A DNA stretch of 40,679 nt, taken from Endomicrobiales bacterium. Its GTDB lineage: Bacteria > Elusimicrobiota > Endomicrobiia > Endomicrobiales > JALOBY01. The notes beneath the pieces are model-generated. The model had not been told where the DNA came from. It saw nothing but the letters and a program-made list of their open reading frames with translations, and searched no databases. The DNA is taken from NCBI GenBank assembly GCA_023228045.1, contig JALOBY010000014.1:1-40679 (forward strand), in the 5' to 3' direction. The translations under genes were made by a program, and so were the position numbers. This document shows positions 15,378 through 23,506 of this stretch, piece after piece; the first letter of the stretch is position 1, and the number at the start of each line of letters is the position of its first letter.

Positions 15378-15833
15378 TTATTTTCCGTTCAATTTATGAG
15401 CGTCTTCAATTGCTTTTTTTACTTGTGATAAAATTTCCGGTGAAAAAGAAACCCCTTTTTTCGGTAAAAGCTCACCATTTTTTTTATAAAAAACTCTGAT
15501 ATGACAAATAATATTTTTTTTATATAAACTTGAGTAAACTCTTAATTTTTCTTCATTTGCAATTGGCGTTTCAGCAGACATTTCTTTACCCTTTTCACTC
15601 TCAATGTTAGACAGTGAAGAAAGTATAAACGGGACATCTTTCATTGAAAGCCAAAGACCCTTTTTTGTTGGCTTTGGCTCAGCTTCATTTGGAAATTGAA
15701 AATATGTTCTAAAATCAATTTTATTGTTTTTTAATACTGATACCCTTATTTCTTCAAGGGTATTTTTTTGAATTTTGCCAACCATCGTGGAGTTCATGAA
15801 AATTGTGTTGTTTGGGGCAAAACTTCTGCGCAT
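15378..15833 (-). CDS. Tandem PC4-like single-strand DNA-binding protein
   Basis: 151 residues with two repeats of the PC4 (transcriptional coactivator p15)-type fold. Repeat 1 (about 20-75): LEEIRVSVLKNNKIDFRTYF then PTKKGLWLSMKDVPFILSSL. Repeat 2 (about 93-148): EEKLRVYSSLYKKNIICHIRVF then GELLPKKGVSFSPEILSQVKKA. The P-KKG-x-S element and the following helix are the hallmark. PC4-like proteins bind single-stranded DNA as dimers of one domain; two in one chain could form the pair internally. An alternative start is the Met at residue 13. It sits between YbaB/EbfC and the PQ-loop genes. Confidence 0.7.
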   Translation of the reverse strand: MRRSFAPNNTIFMNSTMVGKIQKNTLEEIRVSVLKNNKIDFRTYFQFPNEAEPKPTKKGLWLSMKDVPFILSSLSNIESEKGKEMSAETPIANEEKLRVYSSLYKKNIICHIRVFYKKNGELLPKKGVSFSPEILSQVKKAIEDAHKLNGK

Positions 15834-15845
15834 AAATCGCCTATC

Positions 15846-16121
15846 CTATTCTTTTTTTCTATAAACAATTATAAAAACAACTACGGCGCTAAAAAGAATT
15901 AAGTTAACAATAGTAAATGTTTTCCAAATCACATCTTTTGAGTGAAGGGCAGAGTGAAACATTATTAAAAGGCAAACCCACACACCAACTGCCCAAAGCA
16001 AACTTATATCGGCAGAAGATTTTCTTTTTACAATTCGCATTATAAGCGGCAAGTTAAATAACGGCAAAGCAACTGCCGCAACAATAGCCAATTTATCTAA
16101 ATAATTAAATAACTCAACCAA
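15846..16121 (-). CDS. PQ-loop (SemiSWEET-like) membrane protein 1
   Basis: 91 residues with three membrane segments, as in SemiSWEET transporters. The PQ-loop-like region is LPLFNLPLIMRIVKRKSSADISLLW, with NLP in place of PQ and the following S-DIS motif. SemiSWEETs act as dimers in moving small sugars; the substrate here is unknown. Its ATG follows the stop of the second PQ-loop gene (16122-16388) with no gap, so the two proteins are made together. Confidence 0.75.
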   Translation of the reverse strand: MVELFNYLDKLAIVAAVALPLFNLPLIMRIVKRKSSADISLLWAVGVWVCLLIMFHSALHSKDVIWKTFTIVNLILFSAVVVFIIVYRKKE

Positions 16122-16388
16122 TTAATTCCCCTTAGTTTCTAAAGCAACATTTCTGTAATAAACCAAAATATCAGTTAAAACCATCAGGCAGTTAAAAATG
16201 TAGAGGTAAATAACAATATCGTGATTATAAAGAATTTTATGAGTTATACCCGCGGCATAACCAACAACCACAATGTATAGAAAAATTAAACTTTTTCCAC
16301 CTATCTGCCTTGACTTATATGACTTGTAAATAGAAAAAGGCCACGCGGCCCCGAAGCATAAAAGCATTATTACTTCAAATATACTCAT
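16122..16388 (-). CDS. PQ-loop (SemiSWEET-like) membrane protein 2
   Basis: 88 residues with three membrane segments. The motif is AAWPFSIYKSYKSRQIGGKSLIF: WP-x-S replaces PQ and is followed by the G-KS element. It differs clearly from its neighbour (15846-16121), so this is a pair of unlike half-transporters rather than a recent duplication. The pair could form a heterodimer, equivalent to one full SWEET. No clear ribosome-binding site is seen before its ATG. Confidence 0.75.
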   Translation of the reverse strand: MSIFEVIMLLCFGAAWPFSIYKSYKSRQIGGKSLIFLYIVVVGYAAGITHKILYNHDIVIYLYIFNCLMVLTDILVYYRNVALETKGN

Positions 16389-16437
16389 ACTTTAAGGTTC
16401 TTTTTATACACTAATTACAAATTTTTTAATTAATTTA

Positions 16438-17475
16438 TTATTTTTGACCTGGATACTTTTCTAATTCATCTTTTACAACAACAAGTTCAACGCATGCTAA
16501 CTTTAAATACTCTCTTGAAAGCGCAGCAGCATGATACCTTTTTTCGCACACAACGCGTTTTATGCCGGCGTTTATTATCATTTTTGCACAAGTTAAACAG
16601 GGCTCAAACTTTACATAAATTGTTGCGCCGTTTGTTGAGACACCGTGCAATGCCGCTTGCACGATTGCGTTTTGCTCGGCATGGGCCGTTCTAATACAGT
16701 GCCTTGATATTAAACCATCGGTATTTATAACATCACTCATTAAATGGCCCACCTCATCGCAATGAGGTAAACCCTTTGGCGAGCCAACATAACCGGTTGC
16801 TATTATTCTTTTCTCTTTTACAATTACCGCCCCAGCTCTGCCCCTGTCGCAAGTTCCGCGACTGCCAACCACTCGGGCTATTTCCATAAAATACTCATCC
16901 CAATTGGGGCGTTTATAAACCTGTATTTCCTTTTTTAGCTTATTTAATAAATTATCAATTTTCGCTTTCAAACTCACAAGCGTTCCGGCGTTTTGTATGT
17001 TAATATCTGCCATGGCAGCGCATTTTTGCAACTGTTGGCCCGAACCTGTTCTTTTTGACTCTAAATTTTCAAAAGTTACAAACTGCGCGAAAGTTTTAGG
17101 GTCGCCAATCCTTTTTCTTTTTTGCATTCTTTCAAACCTAAGTTTGGAAGGCGCATCAACAAATATTAAACGGAAATTAGATTTTTTCTTAAGTTCTGCT
17201 ATTTCGGCGGGATGCCTTATAGATGTGATTATATAATCCTTACTGCAGGCAATTTCGGTAAGCGCTTTTTCTGCCAGGTAACCATCGCCTTTTTCTTGGC
17301 GAATTCTTGTGCCGTTCTTAATTAAATTCTCTCTTGTTGGTTTGATACCAGCTTTTTGCAATTCCTGACGGATTATGTCAGAAAGTGAGATGTGGCTAAA
17401 ACCCTTTTTATTTACAAGGTAATCGGCAACCGTATCTTTACCAGAACAATATGAACCTGTTAAACCTATAATCAT
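16438..17475 (-). CDS. Deoxynucleotide kinase-like / dCMP deaminase fusion
   Basis: 345 residues. The N-terminal half (about 1-180) is a P-loop kinase of the dephospho-CoA/nucleoside-monophosphate kinase type: MIIGLTGSYCSGKDTVADYL, then LSDIIRQEL and VDAPSKLRFERMQKRKR. The C-terminal half (about 190-345) is a zinc deaminase with GTCDRGRAGAVIV, HAEQNAIV and PCLTCAKMI, the dCMP deaminase type that makes dUMP for thymidylate synthesis. Such fusions resemble yeast DCD1 and some bacterial proteins. The start is ATG 17475: its promoter ends seven bases before it, while a frame beginning at 17511 would start inside the -35 box. Confidence 0.85.
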   Translation of the reverse strand: MIIGLTGSYCSGKDTVADYLVNKKGFSHISLSDIIRQELQKAGIKPTRENLIKNGTRIRQEKGDGYLAEKALTEIACSKDYIITSIRHPAEIAELKKKSNFRLIFVDAPSKLRFERMQKRKRIGDPKTFAQFVTFENLESKRTGSGQQLQKCAAMADINIQNAGTLVSLKAKIDNLLNKLKKEIQVYKRPNWDEYFMEIARVVGSRGTCDRGRAGAVIVKEKRIIATGYVGSPKGLPHCDEVGHLMSDVINTDGLISRHCIRTAHAEQNAIVQAALHGVSTNGATIYVKFEPCLTCAKMIINAGIKRVVCEKRYHAAALSREYLKLACVELVVVKDELEKYPGQK

Positions 17476-17482
17476 AGCGGCA

Positions 17483-17511
17483 ATTTTATACGAAACGCCT
17501 TTGAAAGTCAA
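17483..17511 (-). promoter_or_regulatory. Promoter of the kinase/dCMP deaminase gene, apparently leaderless
   Basis: On the minus strand: TTGACT (17511-17506), a 17-base spacer and TAAAAT (17488-17483). The ATG starts seven bases after the -10 box, the same geometry as at 1467-1503. There is no ribosome-binding sequence before the ATG. Confidence 0.65.
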
Positions 17512-17587
17512 ACTTTACAAATGCTTACGCTTGTAATTTTTGACATACTTTGCAACAGGAATTCAAATTCCCGTTGCAAAAGCTGGG

Positions 17588-18262
17588 TTAATATAATGTT
17601 CCTGCTTTGAAAACAAAATAAATGCCAGCCGCGATAATAAGAAATGCCAGTGCTTTTTTAATTAAAACCATCCACCCGCCAGATTTTGGCAAAGCGCTCA
17701 ACGCCCCCGCAAAAAAACCAAGTATAAGCAATATTGTGTTTAGTCCAAGTGCAAATGTGAGCATTAAAAGCCCGCCGCTTATAACAGCTTTCTTTGCCGC
17801 AACAAACACAAGCAAACCGGCAAGCACGGGTGCCGTACATGGTGATGCCACAAGCCCTGAGGTCATACCAAATAAAAAAGCTCCAAAAAAGTTTGACGAG
17901 TTATTGCTTTTTCTGGGGTTAAACGATGGCATTGGCAACACATACCAATCCATCATATTGCCGCCAAGGGCAAGAAGCAAAACACCAAAACCTAAGTAAA
18001 CAAATGGGTTTACGCTTAATGCGCCAAACATACTGCCGCTTAATGCCGCTATCATACCAAGCGACGCATAAACCAAAGAAAGGCCTGAAACATACGAAAG
18101 TGCGGCAAGCAACTTTTGCCTCGTACTTCCTTTTTGAGAGCCCAAAAAGCCAACCACAATCGGTATTATAGGGTAAACGCAAGGAGTTAGCGAAGTTAGC
18201 ACACCAGCGCCATAAACCGCGAGATATGTAAAGCTGTTTATATTTTCAAAACTGATATTCAT
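17588..18262 (-). CDS. CcdA/DsbD-type thiol-disulfide transmembrane protein
   Basis: 224 residues with six predicted membrane helices. Two cysteine-proline motifs in pseudo-symmetric positions, LTSLTPCVYPIIPI and GLVASPCTAPVLAG, are the redox pair that carries electrons from cytosolic thioredoxin across the membrane in the CcdA/DsbD family. No periplasmic partner is fused or adjacent, so the target (cytochrome c assembly or disulfide isomerisation) is open. GAGGTGAT lies just before the ATG. It is 20 bases downstream of the secreted glycoamylase-like gene, in the same direction. Confidence 0.88.
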   Translation of the reverse strand: MNISFENINSFTYLAVYGAGVLTSLTPCVYPIIPIVVGFLGSQKGSTRQKLLAALSYVSGLSLVYASLGMIAALSGSMFGALSVNPFVYLGFGVLLLALGGNMMDWYVLPMPSFNPRKSNNSSNFFGAFLFGMTSGLVASPCTAPVLAGLLVFVAAKKAVISGGLLMLTFALGLNTILLILGFFAGALSALPKSGGWMVLIKKALAFLIIAAGIYFVFKAGTLY

Positions 18263-18282
18263 ATTATCACCTCTTTTATTAA

Positions 18283-20850
18283 TTAACGCTCAACTGCTAT
18301 TTTAATTATTTTTTTACCTAAATTGGAATTTATTAAGGCAATATAAACTCCGCTTGCGACATATTCCCCGTTTGAATTTTTGCCATTCCATATAGCACTA
18401 CCGGTGTTTGCAACATAAGACACTTCTCTTACAAGCTCACCATTTATGGTGTATATTTTTATACTGGCATTTTGTGGCACTTTATCAAATGTTAAACCTT
18501 TTAAATGCACCTTCGGATAATACGGATTTGGAAATACTCTTATTTCCGATAAGTTCTGTGCTGGTGAAATTTGAACAAGTGCAAAATTTGAGAGATGGTC
18601 AACACTTGAAACTACTTGATTTGAATCTAATCGTAATGTACTTGGCAATACTATCCACTGAAAAAGAGATTGATCATACCGAGCAAGCGTTAACTGACTT
18701 TTGTTGCCGTCAATAACATCGCTTAAAAAGTAATTTACCGTAATAATTATAGGTTTTTGCGGTTGTAAGTTTTTATCGTTTGTAATGCCAAAACCAACTG
18801 CAATTATTTTTAACGCCTGCTCATACGACTGCGCCGCAGCGGCAGTTGATATTGTAAGGTTAACATCCTGGCTGAATGTACCGGCAGGTATGTTAAGAAC
18901 TATGTCACCCCTTTCGGCATAAAGCGTAATTGTATTTGCAATGGTTCTATCTATAAATGCGGTTTTTATAGTTTGCGCGGCACCCGTAAAAACCCTAAGT
19001 TTTTCTGAAACACTACTCCAGTTAAATGCCTTGTCGGCAACTTTTATTAAAAAATAATAAGTTGTAAAGTCCAAAAGGCCGCTTAGCGTTTTTGTTTGCA
19101 CTTGGTTTGCAACGGCGTTGGTTGACCAAACAACATCAAAGTCAAGGTAGTTTGCCGGAGCACTTTCCCAAGTGTCTGCGCTATTAGTTGAAAATCTTAT
19201 TTCATAAATTCCGTCTTCTATGTTTGTATTGTAGTCATTATCACCTGATGCAAGCCAACGCAACTGCAAACTTTCCAAACCCGCATTTTGCGGTTTCATT
19301 GTTTTTATGTATTCAAACTCGCGGATTTTGCCAGGCAATGTGCTGTCTTGTGTAAAACCAAGTGAGCTAAGCCCATTTTGAATGTAACTTATTGCAGAAA
19401 AAGTGTTTTTTACAAACCCTGAGCGGTAGTTTTCTATGGCAATCATACCTGCGCCCGATTGTATGCCAATAACATCTGGGTCGCGCCACATACCTGAAAC
19501 ATTGAACTTTGAATGTTTAGAGGAATCTTTGTTGTATGAATCGCAAAAACCGTAAGTGCCCCAGAGTAATGAAGCATAGTTTGTGTTTAGATATTTTATT
19601 GCATCTATCACGCTTGATGGCAGTTCTGTTATTGCGGCAAGCAGGTTGCTTATGGCTATTGTGCCATCCTCATTTTCACCAATACCATAACCGGTGTAAC
19701 CACCATTTGGGTCATCGGTTGCACCAATTCCCCAGCTGTTTTTGCCATAAGTTGAGTATTTAGCTCTGTTGTCATAAGTATAACGGTGGTTATGCAATGT
19801 TGCTTTATAGTTATTTGCCGCAATACACATATAATTGTCGCGCATTCCTGAAAATTTTACAAATAAACCAGGGTACTGGTGTGTGAAAAGTGGACCTGTA
19901 AAAACATAAGATAAACCTCTGTAAGTTATTTGCGTACGCGATAAACCACTCCAACCATTTGTGTCGGTAAGTGGATATGTGGGCGAGCCCATAGCAAGTA
20001 TGTAGGCAAATATACCCTCACTGTATCCTGCTATATCACCTTGACCTGCAAAGCCGGTCTCGGGCTGCCATGCCCACTTTAAGTAACTACCCCCGTTGCG
20101 CATCCAGTTCCAGTTAATTCTTTTATATATTGTATCCGCCTTATTCCAAAGTGTGCTTGAACCGTCTATATTTAAAAAATACTGCCCAGCAAATAGCGCG
20201 CCGGCAATAAAAAAAGCTGTATCTATTGTTGAAAGTTCGGAACCACTTGAGCTTCTGGAACCATCGGCTTTTGTGAAATGATAAAAAAATCCATTGTGGT
20301 GCACAAGCCCACCTGTGAGAGCTGTGCCGGAACTTTCCGGTGCGGCAAGATAATGAGTTAAAATATTATTTACTCTATCGTATGCCTGCTGTTTTGTTAT
20401 CAAACCGCGACTGTGACCAATACATGCCGCAACCATGCCAAAACCGGATGCGATTGCGGTGTATACTAGGTCGTCAACTGGATAATCGGTTTCAAAATTT
20501 CTGGCCCTATCTTGAATTGAGTATCCACCTGAGTTTATTTCGTTATTGAAGTAATTAAATATGTGTTTTTCAATTGAGGCAAGAATAGCATCATCAGATG
20601 AAGTATCTAACGCATCGGCATATAGCGGCATGAAAAATGCAAGCGCAATTAGCGTAATTGATAATAATTTAAAAAAAATTTCAACCCGTATTTTGCAATA
20701 GGTTTGAGAACCGAAGCGAAAGAGACGGAGGCATTTTTGACGCAAAAATTGCAGCGAATGGTTATTCCATTCGCAAGGTTTTTGCGAAAGAAAATGTCCC
20801 ATATCTTTCGATGAATTCCAAATCCTATTGTAAAATCCGGGTTTAATCAT
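18283..20850 (-). CDS. Secreted glycoamylase-like protein with FnIII-like and FlgD/sorting-like domains; start disrupted by an element
   Basis: 855 residues. Residues about 85-530 match the PF10091 glycoamylase-like fold (family that includes GH144 beta-1,2-glucanases): LVYTAIASGFGM, STIDTAFFIAGALFAGQYF, WAWQPETG, YSEGIFAYILA, DPDVIGIQSGAGMIAIENYR. A fibronectin III-like part (about 535-620), a ZU5-like part, and a C-terminal FlgD/type IX sorting-like domain follow (FPNPYYP...IYTINGELVREV...WNGKNSNGEYVASGVY). Residues 4-57 come from inserted element copy B; the signal peptide, IFFKLLSITLIALAFFMP, now begins at about 58. Removing the element gives MIKIFFKLLS in the same frame. The ATG is nine bases after the PorV gene stop. 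Which glucan it cuts is unknown. Confidence 0.8.
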   Translation of the reverse strand: MIKPGFYNRIWNSSKDMGHFLSQKPCEWNNHSLQFLRQKCLRLFRFGSQTYCKIRVEIFFKLLSITLIALAFFMPLYADALDTSSDDAILASIEKHIFNYFNNEINSGGYSIQDRARNFETDYPVDDLVYTAIASGFGMVAACIGHSRGLITKQQAYDRVNNILTHYLAAPESSGTALTGGLVHHNGFFYHFTKADGSRSSSGSELSTIDTAFFIAGALFAGQYFLNIDGSSTLWNKADTIYKRINWNWMRNGGSYLKWAWQPETGFAGQGDIAGYSEGIFAYILAMGSPTYPLTDTNGWSGLSRTQITYRGLSYVFTGPLFTHQYPGLFVKFSGMRDNYMCIAANNYKATLHNHRYTYDNRAKYSTYGKNSWGIGATDDPNGGYTGYGIGENEDGTIAISNLLAAITELPSSVIDAIKYLNTNYASLLWGTYGFCDSYNKDSSKHSKFNVSGMWRDPDVIGIQSGAGMIAIENYRSGFVKNTFSAISYIQNGLSSLGFTQDSTLPGKIREFEYIKTMKPQNAGLESLQLRWLASGDNDYNTNIEDGIYEIRFSTNSADTWESAPANYLDFDVVWSTNAVANQVQTKTLSGLLDFTTYYFLIKVADKAFNWSSVSEKLRVFTGAAQTIKTAFIDRTIANTITLYAERGDIVLNIPAGTFSQDVNLTISTAAAAQSYEQALKIIAVGFGITNDKNLQPQKPIIITVNYFLSDVIDGNKSQLTLARYDQSLFQWIVLPSTLRLDSNQVVSSVDHLSNFALVQISPAQNLSEIRVFPNPYYPKVHLKGLTFDKVPQNASIKIYTINGELVREVSYVANTGSAIWNGKNSNGEYVASGVYIALINSNLGKKIIKIAVER
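20681..20846 (+). mobile_element. TTAA-flanked 162-bp inverted-repeat element, copy B
   Basis: Bounded by TTAA (20843-20846) and a one-base variant TCAA (20681-20684). Both ends carry the terminal inverted repeat, ACCCG-N-ATTTTRCAATAGG, facing inward. It aligns end to end with copy A (8153-8318). At 162 bases it is a multiple of three and open in the frame of the gene it interrupts, adding 54 residues between the start codon and the signal peptide. Confidence 0.88.
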
Positions 20851-20859
20851 AATTTTCTT

Positions 20860-21798
20860 TTAAAACATAAAATTTGACGAAATACTTAAGCGGTGCGTAT
20901 CACCTAAATCTCCCATTGGTAAAAAGGTATAGTCAAATGTAAAACCATCGTAAGTAATGCCAAAACCAACACTTATACCACTTATGCCAGAAACATCTTT
21001 TGTTGTTGTATTTAAGCCAGCCCGGCAAGCTATGGAAAGCAAATCATCAAAAGAATAACTATATTGTCCACCAACGGCGAGGTTTGGATCCGAGTCAAAA
21101 GGAATATTAACATCTGACACTAAAAACCACTCTTGGTCAATTTTATAAGCAATACCAGTTTTTATATTTAGCGGCAGTTGGCTTTCTTCAGATAAAAACT
21201 TCATAGATGTACCAACATCTTGCAAAACAAGCCCGGCCGAAATGTTTTCATATTCCACCTTGGCACCAATGTCTGTGGCAAATGCATCAGCTGTATGTTT
21301 AATAGTTGATGTTATATATTTTAAGTTTGCCCCAAGAGAAATTTTGGCAAATTCAAATAGTTCTTCTTCAACGCAAATACTTTCCATTTCTCTTGCATAG
21401 GATATTGTTAGCGCTGTATCGGATGGAAAAAAGTTAGATGTTTTATTACCAAACTCATCCATACCAATAATTTGGCCATACGAAAAGTACTGCGCGGCAA
21501 AACCAAAGCTTCCAATGCCGTCAAAGCTGTGCGCCAAAGAAAACCAATCGTAAGACATATCGCCAAACCAGATTGCATGAGAGAACGCAAAGTGACCATA
21601 GCTCATTGCGCTGATACCCGCGGGGTTCCAATAAATTGCGGTTGAATCATTAGCCATGGCACAATAAGCCCCGCCAAGCGAAGCAGCTTTGGCATCTGCC
21701 CCCATTTTTAAAAACTGCGCGGTCGCAGTTCCCGCGCTGAAGGCAAGCTCGTGTACAAATGTTACAAGGAGAAGAGCAATTATTATTGTTAGTTTCAT
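20860..21798 (-). CDS. PorV/PorQ-family outer-membrane beta-barrel protein
   Basis: 312 residues from ATG 21798 (MKLTIIIALLLVTFVHELAFSAG is a clear signal peptide; the TTG at 21813 would only add five residues). The motif FLKMGADAKAASLGGAYCAMANDSTAIYWNPAGIS is characteristic of PorV/UPF0164 proteins, which form outer-membrane barrels and, in type IX secretion, shuttle substrates carrying C-terminal sorting domains. The next gene, nine bases on, encodes a secreted protein ending in a sorting-like domain, so the two probably form a substrate/carrier pair. No other type IX component is in the window. Confidence 0.88.
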   Translation of the reverse strand: MKLTIIIALLLVTFVHELAFSAGTATAQFLKMGADAKAASLGGAYCAMANDSTAIYWNPAGISAMSYGHFAFSHAIWFGDMSYDWFSLAHSFDGIGSFGFAAQYFSYGQIIGMDEFGNKTSNFFPSDTALTISYAREMESICVEEELFEFAKISLGANLKYITSTIKHTADAFATDIGAKVEYENISAGLVLQDVGTSMKFLSEESQLPLNIKTGIAYKIDQEWFLVSDVNIPFDSDPNLAVGGQYSYSFDDLLSIACRAGLNTTTKDVSGISGISVGFGITYDGFTFDYTFLPMGDLGDTHRLSISSNFMF

Positions 21799-21875
21799 GG
21801 TATTTTTACACAAATACTATAAATACCTAATACAAATGTTGTCTGATTATAACAAAAGCTTTAACTTAAACAAAA

Positions 21876-21909
21876 CAGAGGGGGCTGGAAAAAAATCCAA
21901 CCCCCTCTG
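21876..21909 (-). terminator. Terminator after the Spy-like gene
   Basis: A 14-base stem, CAGAGGGGGTTGGA with TCCAGCCCCCTCTG on the minus strand, has one mismatch and an A/T loop and is followed by TTTTGTTT. It lies about 30 bases past the Spy-like stop and so separates that gene from porV. Confidence 0.9.
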
Positions 21910-21936
21910 AAATCTTTAAAACTTACAAATCTATAA

Positions 21937-22443
21937 TTATTTTTTCTGTTCAACCACTGGTTTTTCCTGGGTTTTGACTTTCATTTTTTCAACTGCATTG
22001 CGCATATCAGCATCTGAAAGCTCAACAAGTTTAGCTTTCTGTTCTGCGCTTAAAACTGCCACTATCTTATTTGCTTCAGTCATACGCATATCTATTAACT
22101 GTTTTGAAACATCTGCAAATTCAGATTGTGCTTTTATCTTTACAGCGATATCGGTGCTTTTGGTTACTAAATTAAGCTCTTCTCTTTTTGACTTAGAATC
22201 AGTCATAAAAGCTTGCATAGATTCTCTTGACTGCTTTTGAATTGCTTTTATCTTTTCTTGTTGTTTATCACTCAATCCAATTTCTTTTGAAAAACGAATA
22301 GCATTCCTTGTGGACATCTTTGACATAACATCTGTTTTTTTCGCATCCTGATTTACAACATCCGCGCAAATACCGCTACCAATAGCAACAACACTTATAA
22401 CAAAAACTGCCAAGACCAATTTAACCAAATCTTTATTAAACAT
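21937..22443 (-). CDS. Periplasmic Spy/CpxP (LTXXQ)-like protein
   Basis: 168 residues. Signal peptide: about 1-26 (LVLAVFVISVVAIGSGICA). The mature part is all-helical and highly charged, with IGLSDKQQEKIKAIQKQSRESM and a second VLSAEQKAKLVEL, the two copies of the LTXXQ-type motif seen in Spy/CpxP chaperones and metal-sensing relatives. It probably binds unfolded envelope proteins or acts in stress sensing. AAGGAGAT precedes the ATG. It lies downstream of the WD40 gene, and its own terminator follows at 21876-21909. Confidence 0.78.
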   Translation of the reverse strand: MFNKDLVKLVLAVFVISVVAIGSGICADVVNQDAKKTDVMSKMSTRNAIRFSKEIGLSDKQQEKIKAIQKQSRESMQAFMTDSKSKREELNLVTKSTDIAVKIKAQSEFADVSKQLIDMRMTEANKIVAVLSAEQKAKLVELSDADMRNAVEKMKVKTQEKPVVEQKK

Positions 22444-22550
22444 AAATTATCTCCTTGTCTTTTTATTTTACTTTTCTACGCTTTTGGCATTTTATTACGA
22501 TTTTAATGCATTGTCAACAACAGCATTTTTCTATCGTCAAAGTTTCACAT

Positions 22551-23498
22551 CTATCTTATTGACCAAATTTTTACCAAATTGTCGGCACCGCCTGTTGCGA
22601 TATCTTTGCAATCTGGAGAAAAAACAACAGCTATTGCCGCTCCTTTATGAGCCAAGAGCGTTTGAAAACAATTTAGAGATTTTGTGTCCCATATTTTAAC
22701 CGTTCCATCCTTTCCGGCCGTTGCTAAGTATGCACCATCTGGAGAAAATGCCACAGAAAAAACACCATCCTGTTTTGTTTCAATCTTATTCTTAAGCACA
22801 AAATTTTCAGTTTCCCAAAACTTTACAGTTCCATCAAAACTGCCGCTTGCCATTATGGTGCCATCCGGAGAAAATGCCAAAGACCAAATTTGACTAGTAT
22901 GTGCCAGGATAATTGTTTTTTGCTGGCAAAGTCCTGTTTGCCAAACCCTTATAGTACCATCTGAACCTGCACCTACAATATACCTGCCGTCCAGCGTGAA
23001 ACCGGCATCGTTTGTGGTATCGGCAAAGCCGCTAAGGTTCGCTACTATCTCACCTGTGTCAGCATTGTAAACTTTTACACACCTATCCCATCCTGCAGAG
23101 CAAATTAACTTATTGTCATTTGAAAAACCGGCAGACTCAAATCTGCCCGCATTGTTAAATATGCTTTGTTTACACAACCAGTCGTCAACAGACCATAGCT
23201 TAATTGTCTGGTCATAACCTGCTGAAAGTATTTTTGCGCTATCCGTTGAAAACACCACAGAAGTCACATAGTTTGCATGGCCATTTAAAACCGCAACACA
23301 ATCAGCCGATGAGCTTGACCAAACCATAAGAGTTTTATCTTCAGAAGCGGATGCCAAATACTTGCCATCTGGCGAAAAAGCCAAAGATACAACCCTGTTT
23401 GTATGCCCATTTAACGTACCAACATACTCATAGTTCGCACATAAAACTATGGCATTAAAAACAAAAATCGCAATAAAAATCAAAAATATCTTTTTCAT
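22551..23498 (-). CDS. Secreted seven-bladed WD40 propeller protein
   Basis: 315 residues. Signal peptide about 1-20 (KKIFLIFIAIFVFNAIVLCA), then seven WD40 repeats ending in LMVWS, IKLWS, VKVYN, IRVWQ, VKFWE, VKIWD and VKIWS, so one complete propeller and nothing else. Blades 1, 2, 5, 6 and 7 carry clean GH/AH...FSPDG motifs; blades 3 and 4 have diverged. It should be a periplasmic or surface-bound interaction scaffold. The LEA14-like lipoprotein gene is eight bases upstream on the same strand. Confidence 0.88.
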   Translation of the reverse strand: MKKIFLIFIAIFVFNAIVLCANYEYVGTLNGHTNRVVSLAFSPDGKYLASASEDKTLMVWSSSSADCVAVLNGHANYVTSVVFSTDSAKILSAGYDQTIKLWSVDDWLCKQSIFNNAGRFESAGFSNDNKLICSAGWDRCVKVYNADTGEIVANLSGFADTTNDAGFTLDGRYIVGAGSDGTIRVWQTGLCQQKTIILAHTSQIWSLAFSPDGTIMASGSFDGTVKFWETENFVLKNKIETKQDGVFSVAFSPDGAYLATAGKDGTVKIWDTKSLNCFQTLLAHKGAAIAVVFSPDCKDIATGGADNLVKIWSIR

Positions 23499-23506
23499 TT
23501 TTTCAC

